From Augochlora pura (taxonomy: Eukaryota > Arthropoda > Insecta > Hymenoptera > Halictidae), in assembly GCF_028453695.1 (NCBI RefSeq), contig NC_135779.1:4960001-5024000 (forward strand): a DNA stretch of 64,000 nucleotides. The letters are read 5' to 3'. Shown in pieces: positions 1 through 12,133 of the stretch (positions within the stretch are counted from its first letter, which is position 1; every line of letters starts with the position of its first letter). The translations under genes were made by a program, and so were the position numbers. The notes beneath the pieces are model-generated. The model made no database searches. It was not told the origin of the DNA and worked only from the letters and a program-made list of their open reading frames with translations.

Positions 1-1659
1 CTGGCGTGTCCCGGAGCGCACCGTGGGCCGCGTAGAAATTTAGAGGAAGAAGCTGTACAGGTCGGGGACCGTGGATCGCATCAATTACGCCCCGTTCGAA
101 GGAATCGGAGTAGCCGGCCGCGAACTTCCGGCCACTTGGCCGGCCAGCCGGCCGAGGACTGCTCGCTGCCACGGTCAACAATCAAAACCCCGAGGCGGCC
201 ACTCGGGCGGCCAAGGAGCCGAGGACTCTCGTTCCTACGATCAACAATCGAAAACGCTCGCGCCGCGAGACAATCGAAGCGCGCGCGTTTCGCTCGCAGG
301 ACTAAATGTTGCACTGCCCGGATCGCACAGACACCCCGCGACGCGTCGTTTCCTTTTTTTTCAGGTCGGCGTCGCGCCGTGGACCGTGGGGGGGGGTTAG
401 GGGGGGGGGGGGGGGGGGAGAGAGGACCGCGCGGAGCAAGACGGTGGCGTATCGACAAGGCCGGAATTGGAAAAAATCCCCTTTCGATGCCACACGGATG
501 CCTTGGGAGCGCCGGTGCACCGCGGCCATCTTCCGGGGAAAATTTACGACGGCTCCTCTAATTGCGAGATTAGGGGGTTGTTGCGCGGCCGAGGAACGGC
601 TTTTTGCAGGGACGGCTGACGAATCGCCGATTCCGCGAACAAATGGACGGGGCCCTCCGACTATAAATCGCTTGAACCTCTGGACCTGGTCGGTGTGTAA
701 TCGAGTATTTAAAACGCTAACACGCTTCCGCGGGGATCGACGTATTCGATCCAAGTTACTCGCCGTGATACGGGGATACTTCGCCGGGGGGGGGACACGG
801 CGCCTGGGACAATCTGGACCCAATTCTTGTGCCATCGTCGTTCTCACCCCCATCACCACCCCGAGTCTGCCGATTCGTGACGGTGACTGGAGATTGGCGG
901 CTCGACGGCCGCGTTTCCGTTCGCGCGAGCTCGGCGGACGAGACTATGGACGGCGGATCAGTGTACAATCGAGCCGGAGGCGGCGTTCGTCGATTAAAGT
1001 ATTTGGTAGATCGTTGTTTATGGCTGCGCGGGGATTGCTGAAGGATGCAGCGGGGCGCGCTCGGATTTTCGGAGCGGGAAATCTGTTGACCGGAAGCTTT
1101 AAGGTCTGTTGAATTTTGTAGCTTAATGGAGGATACGGTGTGTTACAGTATCGTCGCGCGTTAAGTTTTGTTAACCTAAATCCACCGGTGTCGAAATCAC
1201 CGTGATTATTATTTGAAATTCGAGCCTCTTTGAGGATTGAAGAAATTTTTTTAGTCATTTGTCACTCTAGTCATTTGTTATTTCACTAAAACTTGCTATA
1301 TTATCTGCAAATCATTAATAATCCTATATAATAGTAAAACAAATTCATTACGATCCATTCTTATGGTGGAAATTAATTCTTTAATTCTAGATTTGTTATA
1401 AGCTATTTTTTTATAACGTTAAATAAACATACAATTACGTATGTACCATCGGTGGTACACGTGGCACGGAAAGTGTTAATTCAAGCACGAATTACCAGAA
1501 AACCATCAAGATTATTAAATAAATTTCGTCTTGTAACAATAGTAACACGTTAGTAATTTTTCGACTAATTTTTATTGTTTTATAACAATGGCGAAATTTA
1601 ATTTCCATCGTATGCTTCAGTGAAGATGTTTATATCATATCTATGACGTTCCTATGATT
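1..1659. other. No gene seen: CpG-rich block then AT-rich DNA
   Basis: The first 1.1 kb is GC- and CpG-rich, with overlapping open frames on both strands that have no recognisable domain and run through a G-run, so I treat them as chance. A TATA-like ctataaatc lies at about 661, but no convincing downstream exon follows. From about 1.2 kb the DNA becomes AT-rich and holds nothing I can name. Confidence 0.5.
388..418. repeat. Interrupted G-run (G9-TTA-G19)
   Basis: A run of nine G, TTA, then nineteen G on the plus strand. It could fold as a G-quadruplex, and is also a likely place for sequencing or assembly length error. Similar runs occur at 31494-31509, 32339-32350 and 46107-46123. Confidence 0.9.
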
Positions 1660-1903
1660 TTAACCCTTTGCAGTACTTTTATCCTCGCTGTTACAATAAT
1701 TAAACCATTTTCGATCGGAATAATTTCTTAGAGAAATAAAATTAATATGTATAGTGTGCTTGCAATTCGGCGCTTAAATATTAGTGGCGAAAAGACAGAA
1801 TTTTATTTCGACTTAAAAAGACGAAATAACATTCATACTTAACGAGTTATTGTTAGAAATTATATTCACGAGTCAGACTCGTGAAAGTGCGGCAAGGGGT
1901 TAA
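1660..1903. mobile_element. TTAA-flanked short inverted-repeat element (MITE), copy 1
   Basis: A 244-base AT-rich element bounded by TTAA on both sides. The left end reads ttaaccctttgcagtacttt and the right end, reversed, reads ttaaccccttgccgcacttt, so the ends are imperfect terminal inverted repeats starting CCC. TTAA targets with C-rich termini are typical of piggyBac-type elements. There is no transposase, so it would be non-autonomous. Near the right end is a small hairpin, cacgagtcagactcgtg. Confidence 0.65.
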
Positions 1904-3295
1904 TAATTATAAAAAGGAATTAAGAATCGGGCATTTTTATTGGTTCGGTGGTTTTAGTGTTAACATTTGTGTTTGTTGTAATCAGTTTTATATAAGAAAT
2001 CTTGTTTTTAATATTTGAGGCGATTGAAACGCTTTAGTTGAGTCGCTCGAGTGAAGGGTTAGAGCGACTCGTGTTGTTCGATTGTTCAATTGTGTCGTTC
2101 AATTTGTTGATTATCGGATTGTTGGTTATTAATATAGCGGAGACGAATATTGTGGATCAGTTCGGTCGATTATCCGTCACCAATCCGCGCCCAGCCCTAG
2201 AGATGTTAATCAATAAGGGTGTTTCGAGTCATTCTTCGATATTAAACTACGGATAAGAGTAGCGTAAGGTATGTGTAAGCCACCCCCACCCAGGAACGTC
2301 GAATCCTTCCGTGAATTCCAGCGAAGCCGGATCAAACCCAGCGGATCGTGAGATCGGAATCGCGCCGCGATTCCGTGCCGATCCGATCTCTCCGTTTTAC
2401 ATGCGAGAAATCGTGCTGTGTTCGATTTACTATTTACAATCGCTCGTTTCCGACGGATGGTTCGAAGGCGGAACGCCTCGGCGAATGCGAAATTGAAAAG
2501 CTGCGGTTTTCGAAAGAATCTTAGAGAACCATGTAAAACCCTGGGGAATCCTAGAGAACCATAGAGAACGCTCGGGAATCCTAGGCTCACCTTTAATAAA
2601 TAATCGAACCAACAAAATTAACCCTTTAGAGTAAAAGTAAATGTTAGAAGATTTCCTAAAGATTTTTAGAAATGATTCGAATCATTTGAAAGAAACTCGT
2701 CGGTGTTCGTTGACTGCCACTCGATCTTCCAAACAATTGTTCCTTACCTCTAGGGTAGCAACAATTACCTCGTGAAATGTACTTATCTCTCCTCGCTTTC
2801 GAACCTTCCGTCATGAAAATTTAATTAATGAACGTACTTATTATTGTATTCCGTGTTCAAACTGCCACCAATTTCTACACGCTGCCTGTTCCAAACTAAT
2901 CTCGTACACGATGTGTTCAATTCAAAGCATGGAATTGTTACCCCGAATTTTTCTACACCTGTCCTCGTTTTTCAGGCTCGAATTAAGGTGGACGATGTGT
3001 TCGTGAAACTCCCATTGTTTAGTTGATAGAGAGGTAGAGGCTCGGTAAGCACCTCTATACAATTTATATTTAAGACACCGCAAACCCTGACTATAAGATA
3101 AGATTTTCTATCAGCCGGTGAGTTTCACTCCGGACAGAGATTACGTTGCGCAATGATCGATCGATGATCTACGCGATCGATCGTTCTTCTTGTCGAGACT
3201 GTCGACGAGCGATTAAGTCGTGAATTTTTATTATTATTCTTGCTTCGGAACAGTTTCTGTGCTAAATTGTATTTTTCGTTTCATTTTTATTTTTG

Positions 3296-3545
3296 ATTTA
3301 ATTTGTACTCTTGATTTCAATTATATTTTTGGTTTCAATTATATTAGTGATTCCATTTATATTTGTGATTTCAATTATATTATTGATTTCATTTATATTA
3401 TTGATTTCATTTTTATTTATTATTTCATCAATATATATATTTGGATGATAATCTATATTTTTAATTTCATTCATACTTTCGATTTCATCCACATTTTTAA
3501 TTTCAACCATACTTTAAATTTCATTCATATTTCTAATTTCTCTTA
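3296..3545. repeat. 18-bp AT-rich minisatellite
   Basis: Imperfect tandem copies of an 18-base unit resembling ttgatttcatttatatta. Because 18 is a multiple of three, the array is open in frame on both strands and produces fake proteins of FDFIYI-type or EIxNIN-type repeats. Confidence 0.8.
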
Positions 3546-4530
3546 TATCCTCTTCGCACAATATTTTCCAACACAAAGAAACGCTCCGATTCATAGAACA
3601 TACTGCAAGAAAAAGAATGGTTTCGAAGCGAGCGACGGCTTTTAAAAGCAGAACGATCGACTCAATTATCGGCCGCTTGCGTCACCGATTGCGCAACACC
3701 CCCCCGATCAAAATAAAACTAGAGAATAATTGAGCTAAGCTAAACAGGATCCCCATTCTCCACGTAGAATATAAAGCTTGTTGGGGGAGGGAGAGGTTGG
3801 GTATCGTTGCCCGTGGATCGGTATCCCTTGGATTCCTTTCGGCGGGGTTCTCGGCGTCGGTGGAATCAAAACGGAGGATCACGGGATCGTATCGAAGGGT
3901 AGGGGAGGGTAGGAAGGGATGGAGGATCGGAGAATCGGAGGCGGACGTTTATGAACGGATAAATTATTGAAATATATTTCGATATATTCCTGGCTGTGGG
4001 AATCGTTGGAATTGAGCGAGCGGATTTGCATCGTGGGCAGGGGGAGGGGGAGGAAGGAAGGAAGGAATCCAAGCGACTCGGACAACGGGGCCGGTGCTCG
4101 TGGGAAACGCGAACGTTTCTCTGGGAAGCATGCTGCGCCGATGCTGCCAAGAAAAAGAATATGTTTATAATTGTATGTAGAAAATATTCGATAGCGGAAT
4201 ACCGTAGAGCCGAATCGTGTACGGGTTCTACACGAATATCCCCACGGAATTGAGAGGCGCGCGAAGACGCTCGCGATTATTCGGGCGGAAGTAAATGGAG
4301 CTGAGGGTGGTAAACAGAGAATTTAGGGGTGGTAATTATGGTATCGGTGAAAGAGAGATAGAGAGAGAGAGAAATATAGAGTAATTATAGCAGAGATTCG
4401 CGAAATACGATTTGTTATCAAGAATCTTTTTAATCGACTCGAATGATTCTAGCCAAAGACGCGGAAAAAATGTGACAGCGCCGATTTTAAGGGGAGCCAT
4501 TTTCCCCCGGAAAAGCGATTCTCCTTTCTT

Positions 4531-4564
<34 letters not shown>

Positions 4565-5426
4565 GTCGCCGCCCCGCTGCAGAATCAAAAGATTCTAATA
4601 GAGAGAAACTTTCTGATAAAATCGGTCCCCCGGTTTTTAAAGGAGAGACTTTCCTCTCTCGGGAAGATATTCCTTTTAAAGCTGAAGGCTCCTCGAACCC
4701 TTCGCGACATCAAAAGGGCGTTGACCAAAGCTTGAAAGTTTCCCTTCAGACGACGCCGGCCAGCTTCGGGAGACGATTTTTTTCAGCGCCGCACTTTGCG
4801 TCCCGGCAAAAAAATATTAACACGTACACTACGGCCGTCGTCGTCGTCTTCATCCCGCCGCGGCGCGGTCCTCAAAGTCGCGGTATTTCTTGAGGCGCGC
4901 GCGAAGCATTATAAAAACACGGGAAGGAGTTCGAGTTAAGTTGCCCTCTCGCCGCGGCCTTTTTAAACAAATTTTTGAGATGCTCTTCTTACTTCTACGT
5001 TCAAGTAAAGCACGCGGTCAACTATTCGGTCGAATAATAACTTTTTATATTTTAAACTCTGTCCGTATTGGAAATTTCGATTGGAAGTCAATGTAAAATT
5101 TATCATTGTTAAGAATATTGAGTTGAAAAAAACATAATATTAAAGGGAAGAGTTATATTGACTTGTAAGAATATTTTGCAATGTGAAATATGATTTCGAG
5201 GTGGCATCCATAGTGAAATAATTAAATGAGAAGGTGAAATTAATTTAAGTGTCTCTATGGTGGTAGTAGCTATATCAAAACGTAATTTGTTATTAAAATA
5301 AGCGTACGGCAAGCGAATGACGACTTCTTAATTCCATGGGAAATTCGTGGAGAATCCTTACGGAGACTGGTGTGTTCTCCCCGGCAGTTTAGTCGATGAT
5401 CGTACCTACTTGTTTACCAACATTAC

Positions 5427-5600
5427 ATACACACACGCGCGCGCGCGCGTACACACCATACACACACGCGACATGTACACGCATACGCGGACATAGTGTA
5501 CTTCCGACTACATAAATGCGTACATACACGTTAGAGAGACACGTACAAGAGACACGTACAAACACACGAACACCACACACCCACACAGACACAGGACATA
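5427..5600. repeat. CA/CG alternating tract
   Basis: Starts as acacacacgcgcgcgcgcg (5427-5450) and continues as degenerate ACAC-rich DNA to about 5600. Alternating purine-pyrimidine sequence of this kind is prone to Z-DNA formation. Confidence 0.8.
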
Positions 5601-7134
5601 CACACACGAGGCGAACTGGCTGTGATTATGTTAGTGTTACCGACTATGTCGACACGGATTAATAATAACGATAATACGATCTGTAAATATAACTGACTAT
5701 TGAATATAAATACGATTATATACATACACTGTGATTCGGTCACGGGCATATTAAACGAGGAGCTGTCGCTCCACCCCACACAATTGTGTATCGAAACAAT
5801 CGATTACCTGCAATAAAGTCGAAACCCGCGGTCCCCCATAATCCCGCCGCCTTTTGCCCGTCATTTGATCATCCAATTTTCCGTCGTTATCGGCCGCGCG
5901 ATGATAATTACCTGGATAATCGATTATCCTATCCGGTAATTCTATTATAACGCGGCGAACGTGCTGCTCGAAGTCGGCGACCGATCTTTATCTCGTATTC
6001 CGCACTGTGCGGTGCGACTTTCTGATTGATTCCGAGGATTAGTTGGTTTATAAATAGTAATAGGGCGAGCGGAAAAGTAATTCATTATTTTGTTATGAAT
6101 TTCTTTATTTTTATTACGATATTCTTTATTTTATTCCGAATTTCTTCACTTTATTCCAATATCCTCTATTTTATTCCGAAATTCTTTACTTCATTTCTTG
6201 GAAATCGATAATTCTCCGCCCAAAATAATTACAGTTGCGCCTTCTCATTTTTATTAATTTTTCTTCTACTGCCAAATTAAACGGATTTCTTTACTTTCCT
6301 TGGACATTCAGTTTTGCAAGTAGAAAACACTTTAAAGTAATCATAATTACATTTCCCCGTTTCTACCTTGGTTTTTATTCACATCTCGGTGAACAAGGCT
6401 TCAGCCTTTAACGTCCGCCCAGGCGTTCCAGTAATTTGTCATTGTCTTTTCCCAGTTTTATTAAACGTCACGGTTTCGGGTCGCTGCGTCCATTATTTCA
6501 TTGTTCCACGGGCTTCTATGGAGGCATCGATAAGCCTCGTTATCGATTCGAACGCGACGATTCCCTTTGCCCGGTTGCGCGTCAAGATGCCGAACGGCGA
6601 ACGAACCGTCTGCCGCCATTGTTTCTATTTTTCCGAGCGTAATCCCCCGGCGTATCTCCAGAATAGGGACCGGCTATCGGTTTAGCATCGGCGTATCATT
6701 TTTCTTGTCCGTTCCGGCAGAAGAGGATCGTAGGGGCCGCGGGACCGTGCAATACGACGGGCGGAGAGAGATCATCTGGAAACAAGGTAAGAAAAATATT
6801 ATCCTCGGTATCCGTGGGGGGAGGGGAGGGAGAGCGACGGAGACAATAACCGTAGACGCAGTGAATTCCGAGAACGTTTATTACGTCGAGCATAAAACGT
6901 ACACATAGTACACAAAAGCCTCTGTGCGGCATTCAGAGCGAATTTACGGCGTTTTGACGCGACACGGGGGAAACCGGCGAGCGAGCGCGCGAGCGCGCCC
7001 CGGCGTCTCCGTCCAATCCGAGTCAGGCTTAAGTCATCAGCTTTCGAAACATGGACGAAGAGCTGCTTGGGAAAACTTGGGTCGGCCGGCTCTCGGATTC
7101 TGCCTTTCTATGTCGGCGGTACGTATGCAAGCGA

Positions 7135-7236
7135 TGCGTATGTGTACATGCATACGCGTACAGGACATGCGTATGTGTACAGGACATGCGTACGTGTACA
7201 GACATGCATACGTGTACGGGACATGCGTACGTGTAC
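7135..7236. repeat. 19-bp minisatellite
   Basis: Four near-identical units of aggacatgcgtacgtgtac (7162-7180, 7181-7199, 7200-7217 with one base missing, 7218-7236) preceded by a partial unit. Each unit contains the self-complementary stretch gtacgtgtac/catgcgtacg, so the array could form small hairpins. Confidence 0.85.
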
Positions 7237-8272
7237 ATTCGGTTACAATGTATGCGCGTGTATGTGTATGTTTGTGTGTGTCTGTCTAGATCGATCGCAT
7301 CGTCTACTGGCTACCCTTACAATGCTACGATTAAACCGGCAGGAGCTTGCTCTTGTCGATGAATGACACAGAAACTTTAGAACTTATTCTATAATCCTCT
7401 TACATCCCTAAGAATCTTAGAACAAGGAAGCCGCCGCACGGAGCGGGGATCGGCGTGATCGTTCCCGATCGTATCAAAACGGCTGTTCCAGCCTCGAATA
7501 CCGAGGAGCATCGATCCTCTTTGCGGATCCTCGGCTTTAGAAAATGTGCTTCCAACACTGTGCCCTCGAGTTGTTGAAAAGCATTCGTTTCGAGAGGATG
7601 GACCACTGTTTTGGTGAATTCTTTCAGGAATTATTTGCTTCAGCGGGTCTAATTAAAAGGCGAAAAATGAGATGGAAGAATTCGAGACTAGATCAACAGT
7701 TCGTCGATCGACGTGATCGAGCCTCGTCGCGACGCACGGTGGTCGATAAAAATATTAAAGATGGGACAATATTTAAAGTAAAATGGAAACGATTCTGTTA
7801 TTTAGTACTGTCGAAACCTTCAATTCGAAGCGAAATAATCAAAATCATTTGAAACTAGAACATAACTTTACAACAAAACTATCCGCAATAATTATAAAAC
7901 ATATTTCATTCCCCTACTTGTCGATAAAGTAAAATCTCAACCGCGGCCGGCGTCTGTCCCATCCTTTTCGAAAATCAATCGAGCACCGCGCGTCGTCGCC
8001 CGAGCAGGCGGGCTTCTAGGGTATTTTTTTCGCAAACGGGACCCCGTCGACGGGTCCCGGCAAACGGAGAATACATTTTGGTTCGATTAAATCCGACGGA
8101 GGCCCGCGTCAGGCGACATGAAACACTTGTTGCTCCGCGGGACAAGGACCGGCGACCCGCGAAACGAACATCTCTGTGGAAAAGAAAATATTCCTGTTAC
8201 CCGGGCGAGCTTTAATCCGCGTTTGTTTCTCGATTCTCTCGGATTATTTAAATGTCCCTCTCTCTTTCAATA

Positions 8273-8304
<32 letters not shown>

Positions 8305-9011
8305 GCTCTTGCTTCGTTCTTGTTGCTTCGTTCTTGTTCTCTCGCTCCTGTTCTCTCTTGTTCCTTCGATCTGTCCGTCTCCGCGCTCTCCGCTCCGCCG
8401 AGCGGAAGTGGAGGATAGCGCGATGCGACTTCATTCCGCGTCCTTCCTGCGACTCTCTCCTCTGTATTCAATAACGCCGCCATTACTCCGTCGAAATGAA
8501 ATTCTTTGCTGCCTCCCCGGCCCGGAACCGCGTCGGAAAACGGCGATTCGTTTTATTGGGGCGCCGGTTTCTGCTGAAACGAGTCGAATACTTCGCGTGG
8601 CTCGACCATCTGTTCCCCATTCGTCCGGTTTGTTTGTTCGAGAGGAACGTCGGGCCGGCGTAGACTGGCAAGAGAGAGCGAGAGAGAGAGAGAGAGAGAG
8701 AGAGGGAGACGGAGAGAGAAACTTTCCGATGGGAATTAATTGCATTAGTATTCAGAGCTTCGCTCGAGTTTCCGGTTAATTCGGATCGCTTCTACACGGA
8801 TACCGAATATCGGGAACCGGAAACGCGGACAGGCTGAGACGGTGTATCCTCTCTCCTCCTGTATTCTCGAGGAACTGCTTTTTACGCGCCCATTTCCCTG
8901 CAGTCCCACGTCCGGAGAAGTGCAATCTCGCAGCTTGCAAACGTCGCAAAAACATTTTTGTATTCTTTCGAGGCGTCTCGAATTGTATGCGCGTCGAAAT
9001 TATCGGCGAAC

Positions 9012-9326
9012 TTAACCCCTTGCACAAGGCTTTGTTTCGTAGCTGAGGTGACCCAGTACTCGCCGCTTTCTTTTATAGTTAATACAGTATATATTGAGTT
9101 CATAAATATATATCGAAATTTATAGAATTATTATATTTATATTTACTGTAATATAGACGAGTAATAGGTTAATTAGCAATTTTCTTAATAAATTCTATGA
9201 CAGAACCGAACAAGCTTTCTTCATTCTACGTTTTAATTCACTCTTACTCATAGACTTTGATCAAATATTTATCAAAGTATATATAAATATTAAACGAGCC
9301 CAATTCGTCATAGTGCAGGAGGTTAA
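9012..9326. mobile_element. TTAA-flanked MITE, copy 2
   Basis: Bounded by ttaaccccttgcac on the left and gtgcaggaggttaa on the right (an inverted repeat with about two mismatches). It is 315 bases with an AT-rich interior and no coding capacity. It is the longest and most diverged of the copies with two ends. Confidence 0.6.
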
Positions 9327-9771
9327 TGAGTCTCCTTGTCAAGATAGTCAAAGACGCCAATTATTTAATTTAACAAATTTTCCATATGCTTCAATCACGC
9401 GTTAAAATATCAATTATCGAGCGCAAACACATTTCTTAAAATTTGTTAATATTAATAAATTTTTAAGAACATTGTCGCTAGTCGTGCCGCCGTCGGATCA
9501 AACGACACCGCATCATACGGATCACAATAGATTTATAATTACGTGGTACTACGCTACAGTAACTGTAAAAAGAAACATACAAGATCAGACGTGCCTACGA
9601 GGACGGTTTTGTTAGTTGCTGGGCCACGGTCGAACGGTACAATTTCAATAAATAAAACGATTCGACGGACGCGCATTCTGAACCTGTCTAAACAACGAAA
9701 TTTCCGTAATACGGGTGAGCGATATTGTTTAAACAAAGCATTTAATCGAAGAACGAAGGAAGATATATAAG

Positions 9772-9916
9772 GATCAATAAACGTTCCAAGAAAATCGTGA
9801 GATCCATAAACGTTCCAAGAAAATCGTAGGATCAATAAACGTTTTAAGAAAATCGAAAGATCAATAAATGTTCCAATGAAATCGTGAGATCAATAAACGT
9901 TCCAAGAAAATCGAAT
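9772..9916. repeat. 29-bp tandem repeat, five copies
   Basis: Units start at 9772, 9801, 9830, 9859 and 9888, exactly 29 bases apart. The core is gatcaataaacgttccaaga, followed by aaatcg and two or three variable bases. Copies differ by a few substitutions. The spacing is a tandem array without spacers, so it is not a CRISPR. Confidence 0.92.
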
Positions 9917-11315
9917 AGAAAATCACGGACCGTGTTTGATTCGAGAATTCGACGTTCAGAGTTGCAGGACAATATAATTGCACCGGTTGGAATCAATCTA
10001 CAAGTTAGATCAATCTACCATAGTCCAAGCTATCCGAACTTCAAATTACAATCGAACTACGGTAAACAATCAAATTTACAAGAACAGAGACAACAAATTA
10101 AATACCAGACGCAATATAAACTCTAAAAATCTGAAAATACGGATCCGTGAAAGTTTGACGAGTGCAATTAAACCGGTTTTCTCGAAATTTTAAACGCGAA
10201 ATATTAAACCCAATAATTTTAAACCCAAACGAGCTAATTGAACAACGAACTCTTGTGTAGAAGCATTTCGAATTTTCGTCGCTGCACCATGTTTGCGATC
10301 CAGACGATACCGCGACCTATTCTCGATCGCCAAAATCGATGGTCGCGAGCCGGTCGCGCAAAAATCGGAACGCACTTAACAAGTTAATTCGGATCCCGGT
10401 GACCCTGGCTCCCCGGGTCCCCGGGGCTCCTATCCTTTGCATTTAACCGTCGAAGATAAATTGCCGCAGATAAATCAAAATGGCGCGGCTCGGTTGCGTA
10501 TATACAGCGGCGGTATAATTCCCGTGAAAACGGTGTGGGGACGAAGCGCTAACTTCCGTCTTTATCCACTTATCCGTGCGGAGCACGGAAGGACTATTCC
10601 TCACAATTACATCCTGATCGATCTTTCCCGTACCGTAGATCTTCTACGAGGAGCGTTTACGTCCTGGTCAACGACGCCGTCGGAATAAAAGGCGGGGGAA
10701 GCCACTCGGCCCGACTTTGCACCACCGCGCCAATGCATTCGCGTTAAAAAGACAGATTTTAGATTAACAATTTTACAAAAATTAGAATAGTTAAAGTTAC
10801 GTTAAATTTCAATGTGTAGGTTCGACGTTCGTGGTTCGCTTTGCAACGCGATTTAACCTTGTTAGCTGCGTATGACTGTTATGGTCATAAGGATATGGTA
10901 ATTTTACATCTTATAAAAATTTTTAATCAAAATACTTATGGTAACATAGTCAACAATTTTATTATTCCGCATAAAGAAAGCGTTCAGAGCGCGTCCGATA
11001 AATTTCATCGATCCAAAACTTCGTTCAACCGTGGCGGCGTTCTCCGATCAACCTAATCGCTAAACGAAAGCGAGAGCTACGGAAGAGCACCTGACGCTAA
11101 CGAATCAACGTATTCACTGCTCGCGTCTCGAAAGAGGGAGAGAAAGAGAGAGAGAGAGAAATGAAGGCGCAGTTAGCGAACAGAAAAAATAGAAGGGAAG
11201 GTAAGTTAACGATCTCGATTCGATTTGTTTTTCAGTCTTCTGGATTTAGGGGCAGTTCCATGTTAATTACCAATTAGAGGGAAACTGATCAACACTCGGA
11301 CGTCGAAGATCTGAC

Positions 11316-11350
<35 letters not shown>

Positions 11351-11501
11351 CCCAATTTAATTCACCAATTAACAGGGAAACGAGGGATCTTGTTACTTTG
11401 TAATGATCGATATCGTGGTTACGAAAATTTGCGTCGAAATTCGAGTTCCTAGCCGCTGAATCTAAATATAACTTATACGCAGAATGATAAACAATTTTTC
11501 A

Positions 11502-11507
11502 TTTATT
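11502..11507 (-). terminator. Candidate polyadenylation signal of the tenectin-like gene
   Basis: AATAAA on the minus strand, about 630 bases past the TGA stop, is the first canonical hexamer seen downstream. A variant ATTAAA lies just before it at 11554-11559. The interval between stop and hexamer contains no other gene and would be the 3' UTR. In AT-rich DNA such hexamers are common, so this is only a candidate. Confidence 0.3.
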
Positions 11508-12133
11508 AGAACCGTTTGGAAAATAATGAAACTTCTACTTAATTCCTATTCATTTTAATCGCTGTGGAATTAAATAAAACTAGAGAGATAAAATAATTAG
11601 AAAAACCCGATTCGACTTTGTCAGTCATTCAGTTTAAAAAATAAAAAACATTCGCCTCGTAAGGACCAATTCGGGAGAAGTATATCTCTTTGTGTAAGGT
11701 GTCCATATAGCCATTCGTCCACGACAGTAGATCACAACACCCCGAAATCGCGACCGTTCGAACTCCCCGCGATCGGATCGTTTCCCTCGGAGCTGTCTCG
11801 CAAGAGTCGCATCTTCCATCAAGAATTCCGGCATTCAGCCTAGAAGCCGTTCCGAGTTCCGGCGTGCCACCCTTGTACCGCGGCTTACCGCGTTCCGTAC
11901 TCCGCGACCGCCATAAAACCCGCAATCTAGTTTCCGTAGGGTCAAAGAACAGCGGATCGCGACCGGACCACCTTCCGATAAAGCCGGATCCCCGTGAAAC
12001 TCTGGTTGGCCGTCGGACGAGAGTGTCAAACAGCAGTGAATGCATCAATCCGTCCCCCCCCCCCTCCCTCCCCAATCTCACCGCGGGACGAGAGAAAGAA
12101 AGAAAGACAAGCTCGTCAACCGGGCGGCCGCAA

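Larger units (their letters stand above)
1904..9011. other. No gene seen: intergenic DNA with simple repeats
   Basis: Seven kilobases of mixed composition. It contains an 18-bp minisatellite (3.3-3.5 kb), (CT)n at 4534-4562, a CA/CG tract near 5.4 kb, a 19-bp minisatellite (7.1-7.2 kb) and GA/CT tracts at 8272-8298 and 8671-8718. A single TTAACCC end sits at about 2618. Open frames are short, on both strands, and either repeat-derived or without recognisable motifs. Confidence 0.55.
9327..12133. other. Intergenic DNA and probable 3' UTR of the tenectin-like gene
   Basis: Apart from the 29-bp array and GA tracts at 11131-11160 and 11319-11350, nothing is recognisable. The part from about 11500 to 12133 would be the 3' untranslated region if the polyadenylation signal at 11502-11507 is used. 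Frames here overlap on both strands and are C-run or Arg-rich, as expected of chance. Confidence 0.5.

Noticed and set aside
306..1112. 268-residue plus-strand frame
   Set aside because: GC-rich DNA with few stops, runs through G19, Arg-rich, overlapped by frames on both strands, with no recognisable motif.
9772..9916. Evenly spaced repeats considered as CRISPR
   Set aside because: There are no unique spacers between units and the host is a eukaryote; it is a plain tandem repeat.
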